Shown here: positions 1-11,429 of the stretch, piece by piece
How the letters are laid out: the number at the start of each line of letters is the position of its first letter
Numbering within the stretch: the stretch's first letter is position 1
Assembly: GCA_036320915.1 (NCBI GenBank)
Contig: JAXBDG010000017.1
Location: forward strand, 1,302,001 to 1,366,000
From: Linnemannia elongata
Lineage: Eukaryota; Mortierellomycota; Mortierellomycetes; Mortierellales; Mortierellaceae
Length of the DNA stretch: 64,000 bases
Reading direction: 5' to 3'
The notes under the pieces: generated by a model
Database searches by the model: none
Seen by the model: the letters and a program-made list of their open reading frames with translations, nothing else
What the model was told of the DNA's origin: nothing
Program-made: the position numbers and the translations under genes

Positions 1-1418
1 GACCGCCATGAACTCTGTCCTGTCGAATCGGTAGACGATTGAGTTGATGATGTCGTGTGAGTCCTTGGCGCGCTGGGTGAGATAGATCCTGGGGCAGTAC
101 TTGTGAAACGAAGTCATATGAAACATGTTCGTGTTGATGTCGTTGACTCCGGTCATTTTTGCGTTTGGGTCACCGTTGTCCTTGTTAACGCTGACAGTAG
201 AGTTGGTCCCCTTCTTGGAAGACCTCTTGACGACATTAGGTGGAGACTCGACCTTGTTTGTGAGCTTGACTTTGGCAAACGAGATCGGGTCGGCCATCCA
301 ATGCCTACCAAGCTGCCATCGGTCTGGATGGATAAAGGACTCACGCAGATGACCCGACGTGGTGGCGGTAGAATGATCAGTAGAATCGCAAGCGTCATGA
401 CTTCCCGAAGAAAGGATATCGTCGACCTGTCGCAGAGGCTCCATTGGCTTCCATCCTCCGTTGCTAAACCGGAACCGGTTTGGCGTCAGCATCTCAAAGT
501 CGACTCGCAGCGAATAGTAAGAATCTGGGTCAAGGCCAAGAATCTTGAACCGGAGACAAGGGAACAGGCAGCGACCAGACTTTGTAATGATCATCTCGTT
601 TTGCTGCTCATGGAACTGGGCCCACAGGTCAGCATCCAAGATCAACAGCGCTGGCGGAGGCTCGTTGTTATTCATGCTGCTGCTTGAAGAAGGGGGAGCA
701 GTCGAGCTGCTGTTGACCGACTTTCTGAGCGGAGGGATCCTGACGGGTGCTGAGAGTGCGAGATGATCGGATGGTGGATTACCGTTGAAGGAAGATGATG
801 TTTGTAGGGAAGGACCGTAGTGATCCTCTCGTCTGCGCTTGTTGGAAGGTCGGCTGCTGCTGTTGTCTTGGAGCGACTGCGACTGGAGCCGCGCTGACCG
901 GATCTCGCAGTCTGTTGGCTCTCTCATGTCGGGTGACTGGGTCTTTGGAAGGCTATCCTGAAGCATGCTGCCGTGCCATGGCCTACTTAGAAATGAAAGA
1001 AAAGAAGCGAAAATGTCAGATACTTTTTGCAGCACGCTTTGCAAAAATGAACTGTTACAGCAAACAACATCAATCAGTTGTTGAACACATACGTGGATGA
1101 ACGATATTCAGGTCGAATATCACCTCGAGTATTCCTTGATGGACCTTGACGAAGATCAAAGAGATTAAGGGTCGACTCCATTTCCTTGTAGACGTATTCT
1201 TGTCGGGAGGAAGACATTGTGGCGACTCTTGCGTTTGAGGAAGAGGAATGAGAGGAAACTAAATCGCTTTCTTGCGATTGTGAAGAGGTGTGTGGGTGTG
1301 GTGGTTGATGGCGATATTGTGGAGGCTCAAGAGGAGGGGAGTGATTATGTAATTGATGAAAAGAAGAACGAAGAGTCGTCTGAGTGAAGGAAGGGGACTT
1401 ATCCATGCACCTCAGCAT
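1..1418 (-). CDS. T-box transcription factor, C-terminal part beyond the left edge
   Basis: Predicted sequence-specific nuclear DNA-binding protein. Exons 1093..1418 and 1..982; the 110-nt intron has donor GTATGT and acceptor TAG, and the phases match. The first 436 residues are visible. A Ser/Pro-rich N-terminus is followed from about residue 222 by a T-box domain: LWAQFHE, NEMIITKSGRCLFP, LGLDPDSYY, FRFSNGGW, FIHPDRW, HWMADPISFAKVKLTN, FHKYCPRIYLTQ and DRTEFMAV. These line up in order with the metazoan T-box landmarks (EMIITKAGRRMFP, GLDP, HPDSP, HWM, KLTN, HKYQPRLH, ETQFIAVTAYQN). The domain is cut just before the expected TAYQN. Two loops are longer than usual: about residues 297-319, and about 45 residues between KLTN and FHKY. 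Start taken at Met 1418; Met at 1406 is possible. T-box genes are known in animals, close unicellular relatives and a few early-diverging fungi; the regulatory role here is unknown. Confidence 0.88.
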
Positions 1419-3847
1419 CTATTAAAGCAACAAATGAAGGCAAAAGACGATGGACGTAAGGATACAAATGGGAGCGATAATGGGAACCAATACAAACACG
1501 AGGATAAAAGTCAGGGATGAGAGGACAAGTGAGTGTGGGAGAAGAAGGACAAAGAAGATGGTCGTTGGACAAGCCCAAACGGATGACGGCCGTGTTTTGT
1601 ACACAGCGGTTCTCCCTCCCTCTCTCTCTCTCTCTGTCCCTCGGCAAACTGAAACGAAATGCAAATGCAAAGTCAAGCAAAAAAGGGGAGGGAGAAAGTT
1701 AAGTACTACCGCGCCTTCGATGGCCCCCATTCATAATTTTTTTCATATTTTCATTTTTTCAGTGACCAGCAAACCAACAGCCATTCAATTCAACACACAT
1801 AAAAGGGCAAATGGGCGCTCCAATAAACAAATAAAAGAAAAAAAAAGAACTGTTAATGCAACCAGCGGATTGGCGTCAATGGTGGCAATCGTATTTAAGA
1901 TAAGAGAAAAGAGAGAAAGAGACCATGTTGGGAAAGAATGATAAGACAGACAGACCAAGACCAAGACAAAGAAACGCAGAGTGACTTCAACAGCTACATC
2001 CATTCGTCCTTCCCTCTCTCTCTCTCTCTTTGTATCTCTGTCCCCTTCTTTTTTTTCACCCTCGTCACTCGGCAATAACAACAGCCAACGAACTGTTCTC
2101 TCTGTCTCTAGTTCTCTCCCTCCCACTCCACCCCTTGCGGGTACCCTTGTCCGTACCAACACTCCCTTGCCTTTCTTTCTTTTTGGCCACCTGTCCTCTT
2201 GACTATATCAGAGGTGACTTCTTTCCTTTTCTTTCGCTTATTAGTGGTCTTGGCGTTTGGACGTTATGATGCCATCTCCCCTCCCCTTTTTTTAATAAAG
2301 AGGAAGAAAGAAATAAGCTTATATGCATCGAGAAGGAGACGTGGTCGTGGGAACTTGCTGATCTTTTACACTGGTGACTGCCATACTAAACAAAGTGAAT
2401 GAATAAAAAAGGCGCCATATGAACAACGACGAAAGAAAGCTAACGCAAAAATCGACAGCCAATCAATCCACGCATAGATCAATGCGAAAAACGCGATTTC
2501 TGGGAATCTCCTTCTTCTCCCAACGCGAACTCATCCATGGAATTTGTGCTATTCATGTGCATATGCAGGAGGGTTGTTCACGTAACCCAACACTAATCCT
2601 CCTTTTATTATCCTCTTCCCTCTCTTGTCTTACCCCTCTTGCCTATGATGAAGTCGCCTATTAGGACCGGAGTTTCTAAAGTGTACGAAGCAAACACCAA
2701 CCATGTGGTTCCCTCTCCTCTCCCCTCCTCGAGTTTGCAAGAAACAACCCCCATCTTTTCAGCGCCACCTTACTTGGCATATCAGCTTGATGTAATATGA
2801 AAAAGAAGTACGCAATGAAAACAAAGAGGTGAGTTGGGAATGGCAAAAGAGGAGGAGAACGAAAGAAGAGGGTAAGTTGAGTTCGGCTGTCACCGTCACT
2901 CCACTCCTTTTCGTATGCTTCCCTATTTCTTTTCTACTCAGAAAAGCATAGTCCTCGGAAAATTATTTGATTCCCATCAATCCCCCCAGCGGTCCTTCTC
3001 ATTGGGAACCCCTTCCACGCAATGAATCGATGGAAGGAGGGAATACAAACGCGCGCGCAGCGCTGACAGAGAACAAAGGAAAGGAAAGGTCTGTGAAAAG
3101 AGCAACATAGACAGAGTGGACCAAGGGTAGCCAACAAACAACTGGTCCTTGCGGTCCACGAACAAAGAAAAGAAAACAGTGTTTTTTGGTGGCGCGAGTC
3201 TGAAAACAGCGCGTCGTTTAGTGTCGAGAGTAAGGGATGGGATGGAGAGCGATAGATAAATTCGTATCTACTGCGTATGTGTGGTTGGTATGAGTGAGGT
3301 GTGTATGTCTGTTGGGTAAGGTGAGTAAGGGAACCAGATGAGAACGCGTTTGGTACCTGTTGGGTGTTCTGCGCTAGTAGAGAAAGAGGGTGTCGAGAGA
3401 AGGTGGGTGGTGGGAGGTAAAAGGGTGTTCTGCGCGAGTAGAGAGGTAGACGGGTTACAGTGTAAAGACAAGCGGGGGAAGGAAGTTGAGCGAGTGAGAG
3501 TAAGAGTGAGAGTGAGGGTGAGGGTGAAGGTGAAGGTGAAGGTGAAGGTGAAAAGGAAAGAAAGAAAGAAGGAAAGAAAGAAGAATAAAAAGAGGAGCGG
3601 AGGTAACACAAAGGACAGACAAATTATTTAATTTTCGCGCAGGCGCATTCTCACATCAATCATGGGCAACCCTCTTTGAAAACCTCGCTGCAGCTGCGAT
3701 GGGCTGTTATTCTCACGAGTAACATACCCTTCAAATTTATGCTCGCATGCAGACCCTTCAAAAACCATTCCTTCCTGCGGTTCCAAGGACGTTTGAAGCT
3801 GTCTTTTTAATAATACAAAATATCCTGCTCCTGCTCCTGCTCAACGC
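1419..3847. other. Intergenic region upstream of the T-box gene
   Basis: No convincing gene. It holds the presumed promoter and leader of the T-box gene (minus strand) and the 3' flank of the CHCHD5-like gene. It is rich in CT and GA low complexity (CT runs near 1617-1640 and 2012-2032). Open frames such as 2934-3611 on the minus strand only read through this low-complexity DNA. Confidence 0.6.
3490..3558. repeat. GTGAGA/GTGAAG hexamer tandem array
   Basis: A run of about eleven degenerate hexamers grades from GTGAGA through GTGAGG to GTGAAG, followed by purine-rich AAAG/GAAA sequence. It is a simple-sequence repeat. It does not match a telomere unit. Confidence 0.7.
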
Positions 3848-4649
3848 TCAAGCACCACCACGGTACCCATACCCACTCGCCGTAGGCTTATCCGCTTCCT
3901 CCTTGACAACCCTAGGAGGCCCACTTGAGGGCAACTTGCCATGCTCCTCCGTACAATGAAAAAGTCTCTTCAACGAATCCAAACAAATGGTGGGATCCTG
4001 CTGGTTCTTCATCACACATGCGTCATAGTCCTTAATGAACGGATCGCACATCTCCTTGACATGCTTGATAATCGGCACGCTATTTTTTTTCGTTGGTAAG
4101 AAATAGGTGAAAGGTTAAAGATAAGATGGATTGAATTTTTTCCGCAGAGGAATGGGATGAAAGGGAGAGAAATTGGAGAAGATCGAAGGCCAATAGGAAA
4201 ATATGTGCCATTTGTAAACGGCAAATGACAGCCATGATGCCTTTTTTGTTCCATCATGTCGATGATATGATAAAGGAGGATCCTGACGAATAAGAAAATC
4301 GGTTGTTTCTACAATGTCGTTTTTCATCTTCTTACTTCATCCTTATCAAATGTCGCACTTCAATGACTTTGTTGACGCAATAAATAACCTCGGTATCACT
4401 CTCATAACTAAACACCAAAAAACAAACAAACAAACAACTAACGCTACTTCAATTTGAACAAACAAGAAAAAAGGGAAAAAAAGAAAGAGATACGTACTTG
4501 TCCTCGGAGCACTTGGCAAGGGCGCGCTTCTGGGTGATGCACTTGATGTCCCAGTTCTCCGGGTTCTGGGTCACGCACTTTTGGTACAGCTCCAACTGCA
4601 ACCCACAATGCTTCGTCACAAGTGCTACGGTATTGTCTGCAACGTCCAT
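3848..4649 (-). CDS. CHCHD5/Mix14-like twin-CX9C mitochondrial protein
   Basis: Small cysteine-rich protein of the CHCH family, expected in the mitochondrial intermembrane space and imported by the Mia40/Erv1 disulfide relay. Exons 4498..4649 and 3848..4079; the 418-nt intron has donor GTACGT and acceptor TAG with matching phase. The 127 residues contain two coiled-coil-helix pairs. The first has CGLQLELYQKC and CITQKRALAKC; the second has CDPFIKDYDAC and CLDSLKRLFHC. Every pair is CX9C. Two CHCH units in about 110-130 residues, joined by a PII segment, is the CHCHD5/Mix14 layout. Start chosen at Met 4649, which leaves about 14 residues before the first Cys as in homologues; Met 4664 would add five residues. 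Molecular function in this family is poorly defined. Confidence 0.85.
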
Positions 4650-5043
4650 GTGGAATATGGCCATGTACTGGTCGGGAAGGAAGGAAGAAAGGTTAATGGA
4701 ATGGAATGATTTGAAGATCAACCAAAACGCTGTTTACGTGACTGTTATTGAGAAGGGATGCTAAACGAGTGAACAGACATGAGAGCCAAAAAAGCGCGAC
4801 GATGTTTGTTTATTAGGGCGAGGGGAAAAATTGCCTTTTCTGGTTTCACAACTACCCAGCCGTGTGTGTAAAATAAGAGTCTTGTGTTTTCAAGAGCGCG
4901 TATGCAAAAAAGTCTTTGGTGTACAGCAGATAGAGCAAGCAAAGGATAGAAAAAAAAAGAAAAGGAAAGAAAAGTGTAACTTGAAACAGCAATCAATCAA
5001 ACATCTCAAGCCTCAAGTCCGTCGTAGACGCATCCTCCGTCCT
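4650..5043. other. Intergenic, 5' flank of the CHCHD5-like gene
   Basis: Promoter or leader of the CHCHD5-like gene and 3' flank of the RBR gene; both are on the minus strand. A pyrimidine tract ending in CAG lies just upstream of Met 4664 on the minus strand, so a 5'-UTR intron is possible. Nothing else is recognised. Confidence 0.5.
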
Positions 5044-8000
5044 TTATGCCCGCGATCGCTTGGCTTGGATCATAAACACATTAGGCACGCCAATCTCGGG
5101 CTATGTATTATTCATAAAGGAAGTAGAACATCAGTTAGCCATCAATTCTTGCACTGAAAGAAAATATTTCTCCAAAGGTAGCATACAAAGCATACCTTTT
5201 CAGAGATGGCGGCGGAGAGGTCGTCGGATCGACGTCTTCGACGGTCATGGCGCATAGTCCCGGCATCAGCCTGTCCCTGACCAGCATGTGGCAGCTCTCC
5301 ACCCATAGCAATGGCTAGCGTCTCAACCTGATCCGCAGCCTGGACACCATTGTTTTCCCATTCATCTGGATGCTTCTCCCACTGAGCATCCGACTCCTTC
5401 TCTCCTGCAGGCTCCTCAGCAGCCAGGCGACATCTGAAAAAGCCACACCCAACATCCCACGCTTCCCGGCACACCCAACAGAACCGATGTCCACACAGCA
5501 TGCAATCCACCTTGTTGCATCCATCGTCTCGGTGTATCAAAATGCAGCAGTTGGGGCACGGGTTCGTGTTGGCTAGCTTCCATTGCATCGTTCCTGTATC
5601 CAAGTCCGATCGCTCCTTGCCTTTGTATCCCATCGATCCGAACGGTACACTGATTTCGACCTTGCTAGTCCCGCTTCGCCTAGATGTAGATGTATTGGTC
5701 GTAATGACTGACCTCATGTGCTCAAAGCATGTCTCTGACTCGTGATGGCTCGATACTCCACACTGCAGGCACAATTCTAGATCGCAGTTGTTGCTATCAT
5801 ATCGATCAAAAGAAGAGGAAGCTATGAAATTAGTACACGAACCATCCATTGAAGGCATTGATATTAAGAAGAAACAAGGTCTTATTGACAGGAGAGAGAT
5901 ATACTTACCACCAGTCCCAGCGACACCAGCGTACATGCAAGAATTGGAGTTCTTTCCACTGCTCAGGCCGAATTTCCAGACTCAGCAATTCTTTGCTAAA
6001 GTGCACAAGAGCCTTCTTCACCTCCAGTTGACGTTTACTATCTGCACGAGTAACAACCTTGGAGCGATCGGCGATCGTCCGTTTCGGTATCCTGACAGTC
6101 TCTATCGTGACTCCGCCACAGAGCTCCTTGCCAGTGGTGAATGTACCAGATACAGACGTTTTTGTGACTGCAGTGGGGGTGCCCAGACGGCCATACGCTT
6201 CTGATCCCTCCACGTCGTCGGTTTGAGGCACCACCTCCAAGCTGTCGTTCTGCTCTGGAAATTTTAGGTCAAACAGCTCGATCAACGACACCATCAAATC
6301 CTTGTACATCTCTAGAACGCCTGTCGTCGTGATATGCTGCTGCTGTTTCCGCTGGAACAATGAGCTCGGAACGGATCTGTAAGCCGAATCCTGTTGAGGG
6401 TGAGCAGCGCGCGCCTCGAGATGTTGCTGAAAATCGACTGACTGAACTCCTCCCGGCACTCCGTGGCCTCCCGACTGCATTGCACGAGCATGCGAGTGTT
6501 GGCCAGGGTTCGCTGGAGGTGGTACCGGTACCGATGGTGCAGAACCTCCCCCCAGAGCGCGCATAGCCAAACTTGAAAAGTACGACTGGGCCATTGAGGG
6601 AATTGTGGCCACGTTGCCTTGAGGAGTGCCGCAAAACGATTGATAGTCCTTGATGAATTGCTTAACAAGTCCCTGCGCACGGACATCACGCTTCGAGAGT
6701 CCAGCAGTGCCACTATGCTTGTGTCGCTTGCGTCCATCCATTGACGAAAACATTGTAGAGGCAGACGAGGTTGCTGAGGTTGCCTCAGGGTTCAGACCTC
6801 CCAAGGACAAGAGCGATTTCAGCTGCTCCAGAAGAGCTTCGAACAAAGGTAGCAAGTCTCGTGAAGGCAGGCAGAGAATCGATTGCTTGACACGGGAAAT
6901 GGCGACCTCGTTGTCGCATCCGTTGCAGAACCGCGAGAATGAGCGGTATGGTTGGTTGTACTGCTGATATTGAGCGAGTGTTGGCTGGTCCACATACTAA
7001 CGAGAGAGTCGAAATGAAGAAGAGTAAAGGTAGGTTAACACAAATGACAAGAGTGCGGCATTGATCCCATTTTGTTTATAGCAGGGAAGGAAGAGATTCG
7101 AGTATTTTGTATACCTTGGACCATTCCGCGAGAGGGAGGGGATCCTGACAGACAGGGCATTTGATCTTTGTAACGTCCAATCCCCAGGAGTTGCTGACGA
7201 CCTCTTTGACATATCTATTTTACAAGATACGCAGGTACGATAAAAAATGCCATGTCAGTAACAGATTTCGGAAGATGTCCATGTGTTGTTGTTTGGATTG
7301 ATGCTCTGCTGCGTGTTTGTGTAATAAAAGGGTGAGCCTTAGATATATCTGCGCGTCGTACGAACTGATTTTTTTTTCCGGTTTGTTTGGTATGTGGGAT
7401 GAGGAGAGGGAATAGGATGGGAGGCATGCGCTGTACAGGACTATGGCAGGCATTTAAAGCTGGTCCAATCAGACCCCGGATATCAAATGACCATGTTGTT
7501 TGCTTTTTGAGTTCATTTTTGCAATTCATACAACAACATGGTTCCCTCTTTTTTTTTGGGTTCAAATTGATTAGTGTGGTGTATCCATAAACAAGAGCTG
7601 GTACTTACTTTTGAAAGCAATCTCTACAGAACTGGTCTCGGCACATCTCCAGGCAAAAGTCCAGCTGGGAGTCAAAGCAGATCGAACATCGCTGGAGATA
7701 GTACTCCATTTCATTCGGCATTGCGTCGCCCTCTGATTCATCGTCGCTGCCGTGGTCGTATTCGTGATCACGCTCGTGCTCATGGTTGTGGTTGTGGTTT
7801 GGTTCGTGGTATTGCTGTTCACTGATATAGTTCATGGTTGGCTCAGTGTTGTTGCTGTGTCTCGGCAAGGGTTGATGGAAATGGAGCTGTTGTTGCTGCT
7901 GTGTCTGAATCTGTGTCTGCGTCAGAGGTGGTGGAGGAACAACAACATGTTGGTTGAAATGGGGTCGATGAGAAGATACCTGTGCCTGTGTTCTAGCTGC

Positions 8001-9242
8001 TGCTATAATTGTTGATGTTGAGGAGGAGGATGAGGCTGATGAGGAAGAGGCGGATGAAGAAGAAGTCGGGCTCCAGGGAGCTTGTCGTGATGGTGGTGGT
8101 GCTAGTGGAAGAGGAGGAGGAGGAGGGAAAGCGTGCCTGAAGCCGGAAGACGAGCCCCCAACTACATTGGATGACGATGATGATGAAGAGGATGATGATG
8201 ATGACATGGGCGTCTGTCTTGTTGTCATGGTCGTTGTTGTTGCTGTTGTTTGTGTATGGGACGAGGGATAGTTGCTTCTAAGGTGTTGACGATGTGTGTT
8301 CGTTGGAGTAGAAGGAGAGGGAGAGGATGAAAAGAAGGAGAATAGAAACGAAGGCGATGATGGTTTGGATATTGTTGATGATGTGGTGTTTTTGATGAGA
8401 TTGCTGTTGTTGATTGCGATTCTTGATGTCTTCTCGAGAGAGGAGGAAGAAAGAGAAGAGGAGTGTGGCTGATTAGAAGAAGAGGGTGAAGATGAAGAAA
8501 AAGAAGAAGAAGAAGAAGAAGACGAGGCGATCAGGCTGAGGATCTGAAAGATACTCAGGGGGAGAACGAGACCTGGGGTCAGACAAATGAGGAGCGGGAG
8601 AGAGTAAGCCACAAAGAGGCTCTGGATTGACCAGGACTGGAGGTGGGAAAGTAGAGCTCGCTGGAGAAGGAGCGGTAACGAACCACGACTCCTACAGGCA
8701 GTGTAGGTAGAGGAGGAGTGGTGACAACAACAGGTAGGGTTGAAAGGAACGAAGAAGAGGTCTGTGGGGCAACAATAATGGCCGAGGGGACTAGGAGGGT
8801 GATCTTTGTCCGAGGTAGTGGTACTTGGCGGGGAGACGATGACGACCAGTCGGAAGGGAAAGAGAAAAGAAAGCGAAAGGGGGCCAAGACCGAAGAGGAA
8901 GGGAGCTGCTGTTTGTCGTCTGAAGGCAAAGGAAAGGGACAGACCGGGAATGTCAGCAGGTGATAGCAGTCGTCTTTGTCCTTGTCCTTGTCCTTGTCCT
9001 TGTTCTTGTTGTGCTTGTTCTTCGTGCTGTTGATAGCGACCTTTATTATTGATAAGATTCGCACGAGGGGCAGCAGCAGCGGGAGAAAGAGGGGGCAGAG
9101 GACGAGTAAGGTGATGAAGCTCTTCCTGTCCCTGTTCTGGTTCTGTTGAGAGTGGTTGTCGGGAGCGAGGGTGAGGATGGGCGACAGGGGCAGGAAGGTG
9201 AGTCTCTTTGGTTTCGAGGGGCACTTCTAGTAGTAAGCTACT

Positions 9243-9281
<39 letters not shown>

Positions 9282-10115
9282 GATGTTGTCGTGTGTCGTC
9301 GTCGATTCGCCTTGTTGTTCTGGCGCAGTCTTTGCAGCAGGAGGAGCAGCAGTTGTAGGAGTGATGTCGTCGGGTGATGCAGCAACACTACTCACAGGTA
9401 CTGGTGGGGACGAATGAGTTGACAGCGACAAGGACGATATCGAAGAAGACGAAGCAGGGAAAGGTAATGTCAATGAAGGAAAAAGGGAAGGAAGTGAATG
9501 AGAATGAGAATGAGAATGGGGAAGGGGGAGGGATGTGGTAGAAGACGAAGGAGAAGAGAGGGAAAAGGAAGAAGACGAAGAAGAAGGAAAAGAAGGAAGA
9601 GTCAAAGACGAGGAGGGCACGAGGGGTGGAAGGGAAGACGATAAAGAAGCAGTCGTGGTTGTAGTTATAGTTGCAGTTGAGGGTGGGGATGAGAGTGAGG
9701 GTGAGGCTGAACGTGAAGTCAAGAGTGGCGAAGGATAAGAAACAGAAGGACTCGCGACTGATGGTCCTTCCGTGGCTGGCGTTGGGGGTGACTGTCCGGC
9801 AGGTAGAGGGAGGAGTACGGGTACAAGCGAGGGTGAACGTGAACGAGGTGGGTAGTCTGTTGAAGAGGGGGGAGTCATAGTCCTTGTGGATGTTGCTGCT
9901 ATAGTTATAGGTGAAGTTGTACTTGTCGTTTGCTCCGAAGACGAAGACTCGACGACACCCTTTGCCTCAAGAAAAGGTTTGTTGTCGTTGTTGGTATCAT
10001 CAACCATGGTAACCTCACTTGACCACGACGACAACAGGAGCACATCCTGTTCCACCGCCTCGCCTGTTACCATCGACTTGTTGTCCTGGTCCTCGTTTCC
10101 ATTCGATGCATTCAT
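5044..10115 (-). CDS. RBR-type (RING1-IBR-Rcat) E3 ubiquitin ligase with interrupted IBR
   Basis: Predicted RBR ligase that would pass ubiquitin from an E2 through its own cysteine. Exons 7609..10115, 7115..7214, 5909..6996, 5196..5793 and 5044..5100; all junctions are GT..AG and in phase, giving 1449 residues. Residues 1-800 are Ser/Pro/Thr/Gln low complexity with an Asn run encoded by GTT repeats (9245-9285). RING1 spans CSIC (810-813) to CPVC (855-858); the usual CxHxFC reads CRDQFC. The IBR starts with FCNGC (893-896), is broken by about 335 residues, and resumes with CNNC (1232-1235), CLQC (1240-1243), HH and C1254. Rcat is CPNC (1311-1314), GCN with presumed catalytic C1324, CMLC and FCWVC. 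A short last exon follows. The extent of the N-terminal low-complexity coding is less certain than the RBR core. Confidence 0.85.
8977..9000. repeat. Hexamer repeat inside the RBR exon 1
   Basis: Four tandem TTGTCC/CTTGTC hexamers lie within the low-complexity coding stretch. On the minus strand they encode alternating Gly-Gln residues in the frame chosen for the RBR protein. Confidence 0.6.
9245..9285. repeat. GTT trinucleotide repeat encoding poly-Asn
   Basis: About 13 consecutive TTG/GTT units on the plus strand. They read as an Asn homopolymer in the minus-strand frame of the RBR ligase, a typical expandable coding microsatellite. Confidence 0.8.
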
Positions 10116-11429
10116 GGCTCAACCAGGGCGCACTTGAGAACAGTTGAGTGTGTGACTGGGTAGGTTTCTGAGTTAAAAAAAAAAAAAAAAATTGTGTTGC
10201 AAGTTGGTGGCAAAGAAACTTTTCGGAATTAAGAGCAAAATGTGAGGCCGAGTGCAATGAAGGTGGAATGAGCTGGACAGGCGAACATGAATGAAGTGCG
10301 GAGTGAATGAAAGAGGGAAGGAAGGATGAAAAGAATACATGCATCTCTTCCAAGGCCTGTTTGGTTTTTATGTCCAAGCTTATTTATTCCACAACATACA
10401 CACGCGCACACGGAAAAAAAAAGGGGGAAACGCCCTCCTCCACCCCTTTCACATCCCTCCTTTCTCTCTATGCATGTCCACGTCAATGTCTCCAATGGGT
10501 CAATTTTATTTTAGTTGGAACTCGTTCACTCCATGACAACCCTTCCCTTCCACCACAGTCTAGTGCGCTCCTTCTCCTTCTTTCCCCTTTCTGATCCCAC
10601 CGTCACTGCTAATCTCGCTCCTACTATTTCTCCCTCCGGGGTTCGGACCAATTCATTATCCTATTCACTCGACAAAGACCAGAGTGCTAGGCAATGTTGA
10701 GGACAAGCAGTATGGCGTTGGGTACGGGCCTGTACCAAGAAAGAAAATCGATGCCGACGATGGACAGGAAGGGAGGACAAAAGAGGGGGGAAATCATTGT
10801 CACGCGCACGTTGAACAAGGGGCGTGCGCGCACATTCACTTCCACACCAACACGCAAAATGTCCATTTCACAGAACTCGGGCTTGTGTATTCGCAAAAAG
10901 AAAGACTAATGGAAGGAGCCATGAGGGCTACTTCTATAATTATTAAATCTCTCGTCAGCGAGATCAAGATCGAAAGGAGAAAGAAGATCCCAGACAGGGT
11001 CAGAAAAAGGGGGCACACCGACAAGTAAAACCAATAACGATTCGATGCAGTGGAGACAGAATGAAGCATAGTCATAGTAGTATTGAATCGTTGATTTTTT
11101 TATTTCTCTCGAAAAAGACGATACAACGAATGCCCAAGGATGAAAACAGTATCGAGCTAGATCTATTATCATAATCGATAAATAGGAGAGGAAGGGATCT
11201 GAACGTTAATGTCTTTTTCATCTTCTTTTTTGTATCCGTTGGTACAGAAGAGAGAGTGGCACTTTGCGGTGAAGAAATAAAAAATCAGGAAAACGAAGGT
11301 TGTCCACATGTAGGTTCGGACAATGTAGATAAGTTTTGAAGCATCATATTTAAAACGTAATTCTTAACCGCCACAAAAAAAAAAAGAATGGTTCACATGT
11401 TCACATGAAGAAAAACAAGAACTTACAGT
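10116..11429. other. Intergenic between RPS18 and RBR genes
   Basis: No gene recognised. It contains the 5' flank of the RBR gene (minus strand), including an A tract near 10175-10190, and the 3' flank of RPS18. Short open frames on both strands show no family resemblance. Confidence 0.6.

Noticed and set aside
3490..3558. Telomere-like GGGTGA repeats
   Set aside because: The units drift from GTGAGA to GTGAAG and match no known telomere unit; the array is internal and short.
2934..3611. 225-codon minus-strand frame
   Set aside because: Translation is a SPSPSP/Leu-Ser run made by the GTGAGG hexamer array and GA-rich DNA; no domain.
5794..5908. Alternative acceptor at 5825 (minus strand) for the RBR intron
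   Set aside because: Joining there gives a stop within six codons in the phase set by exon 3; the acceptor at 5794 restores the IBR cysteines in frame.
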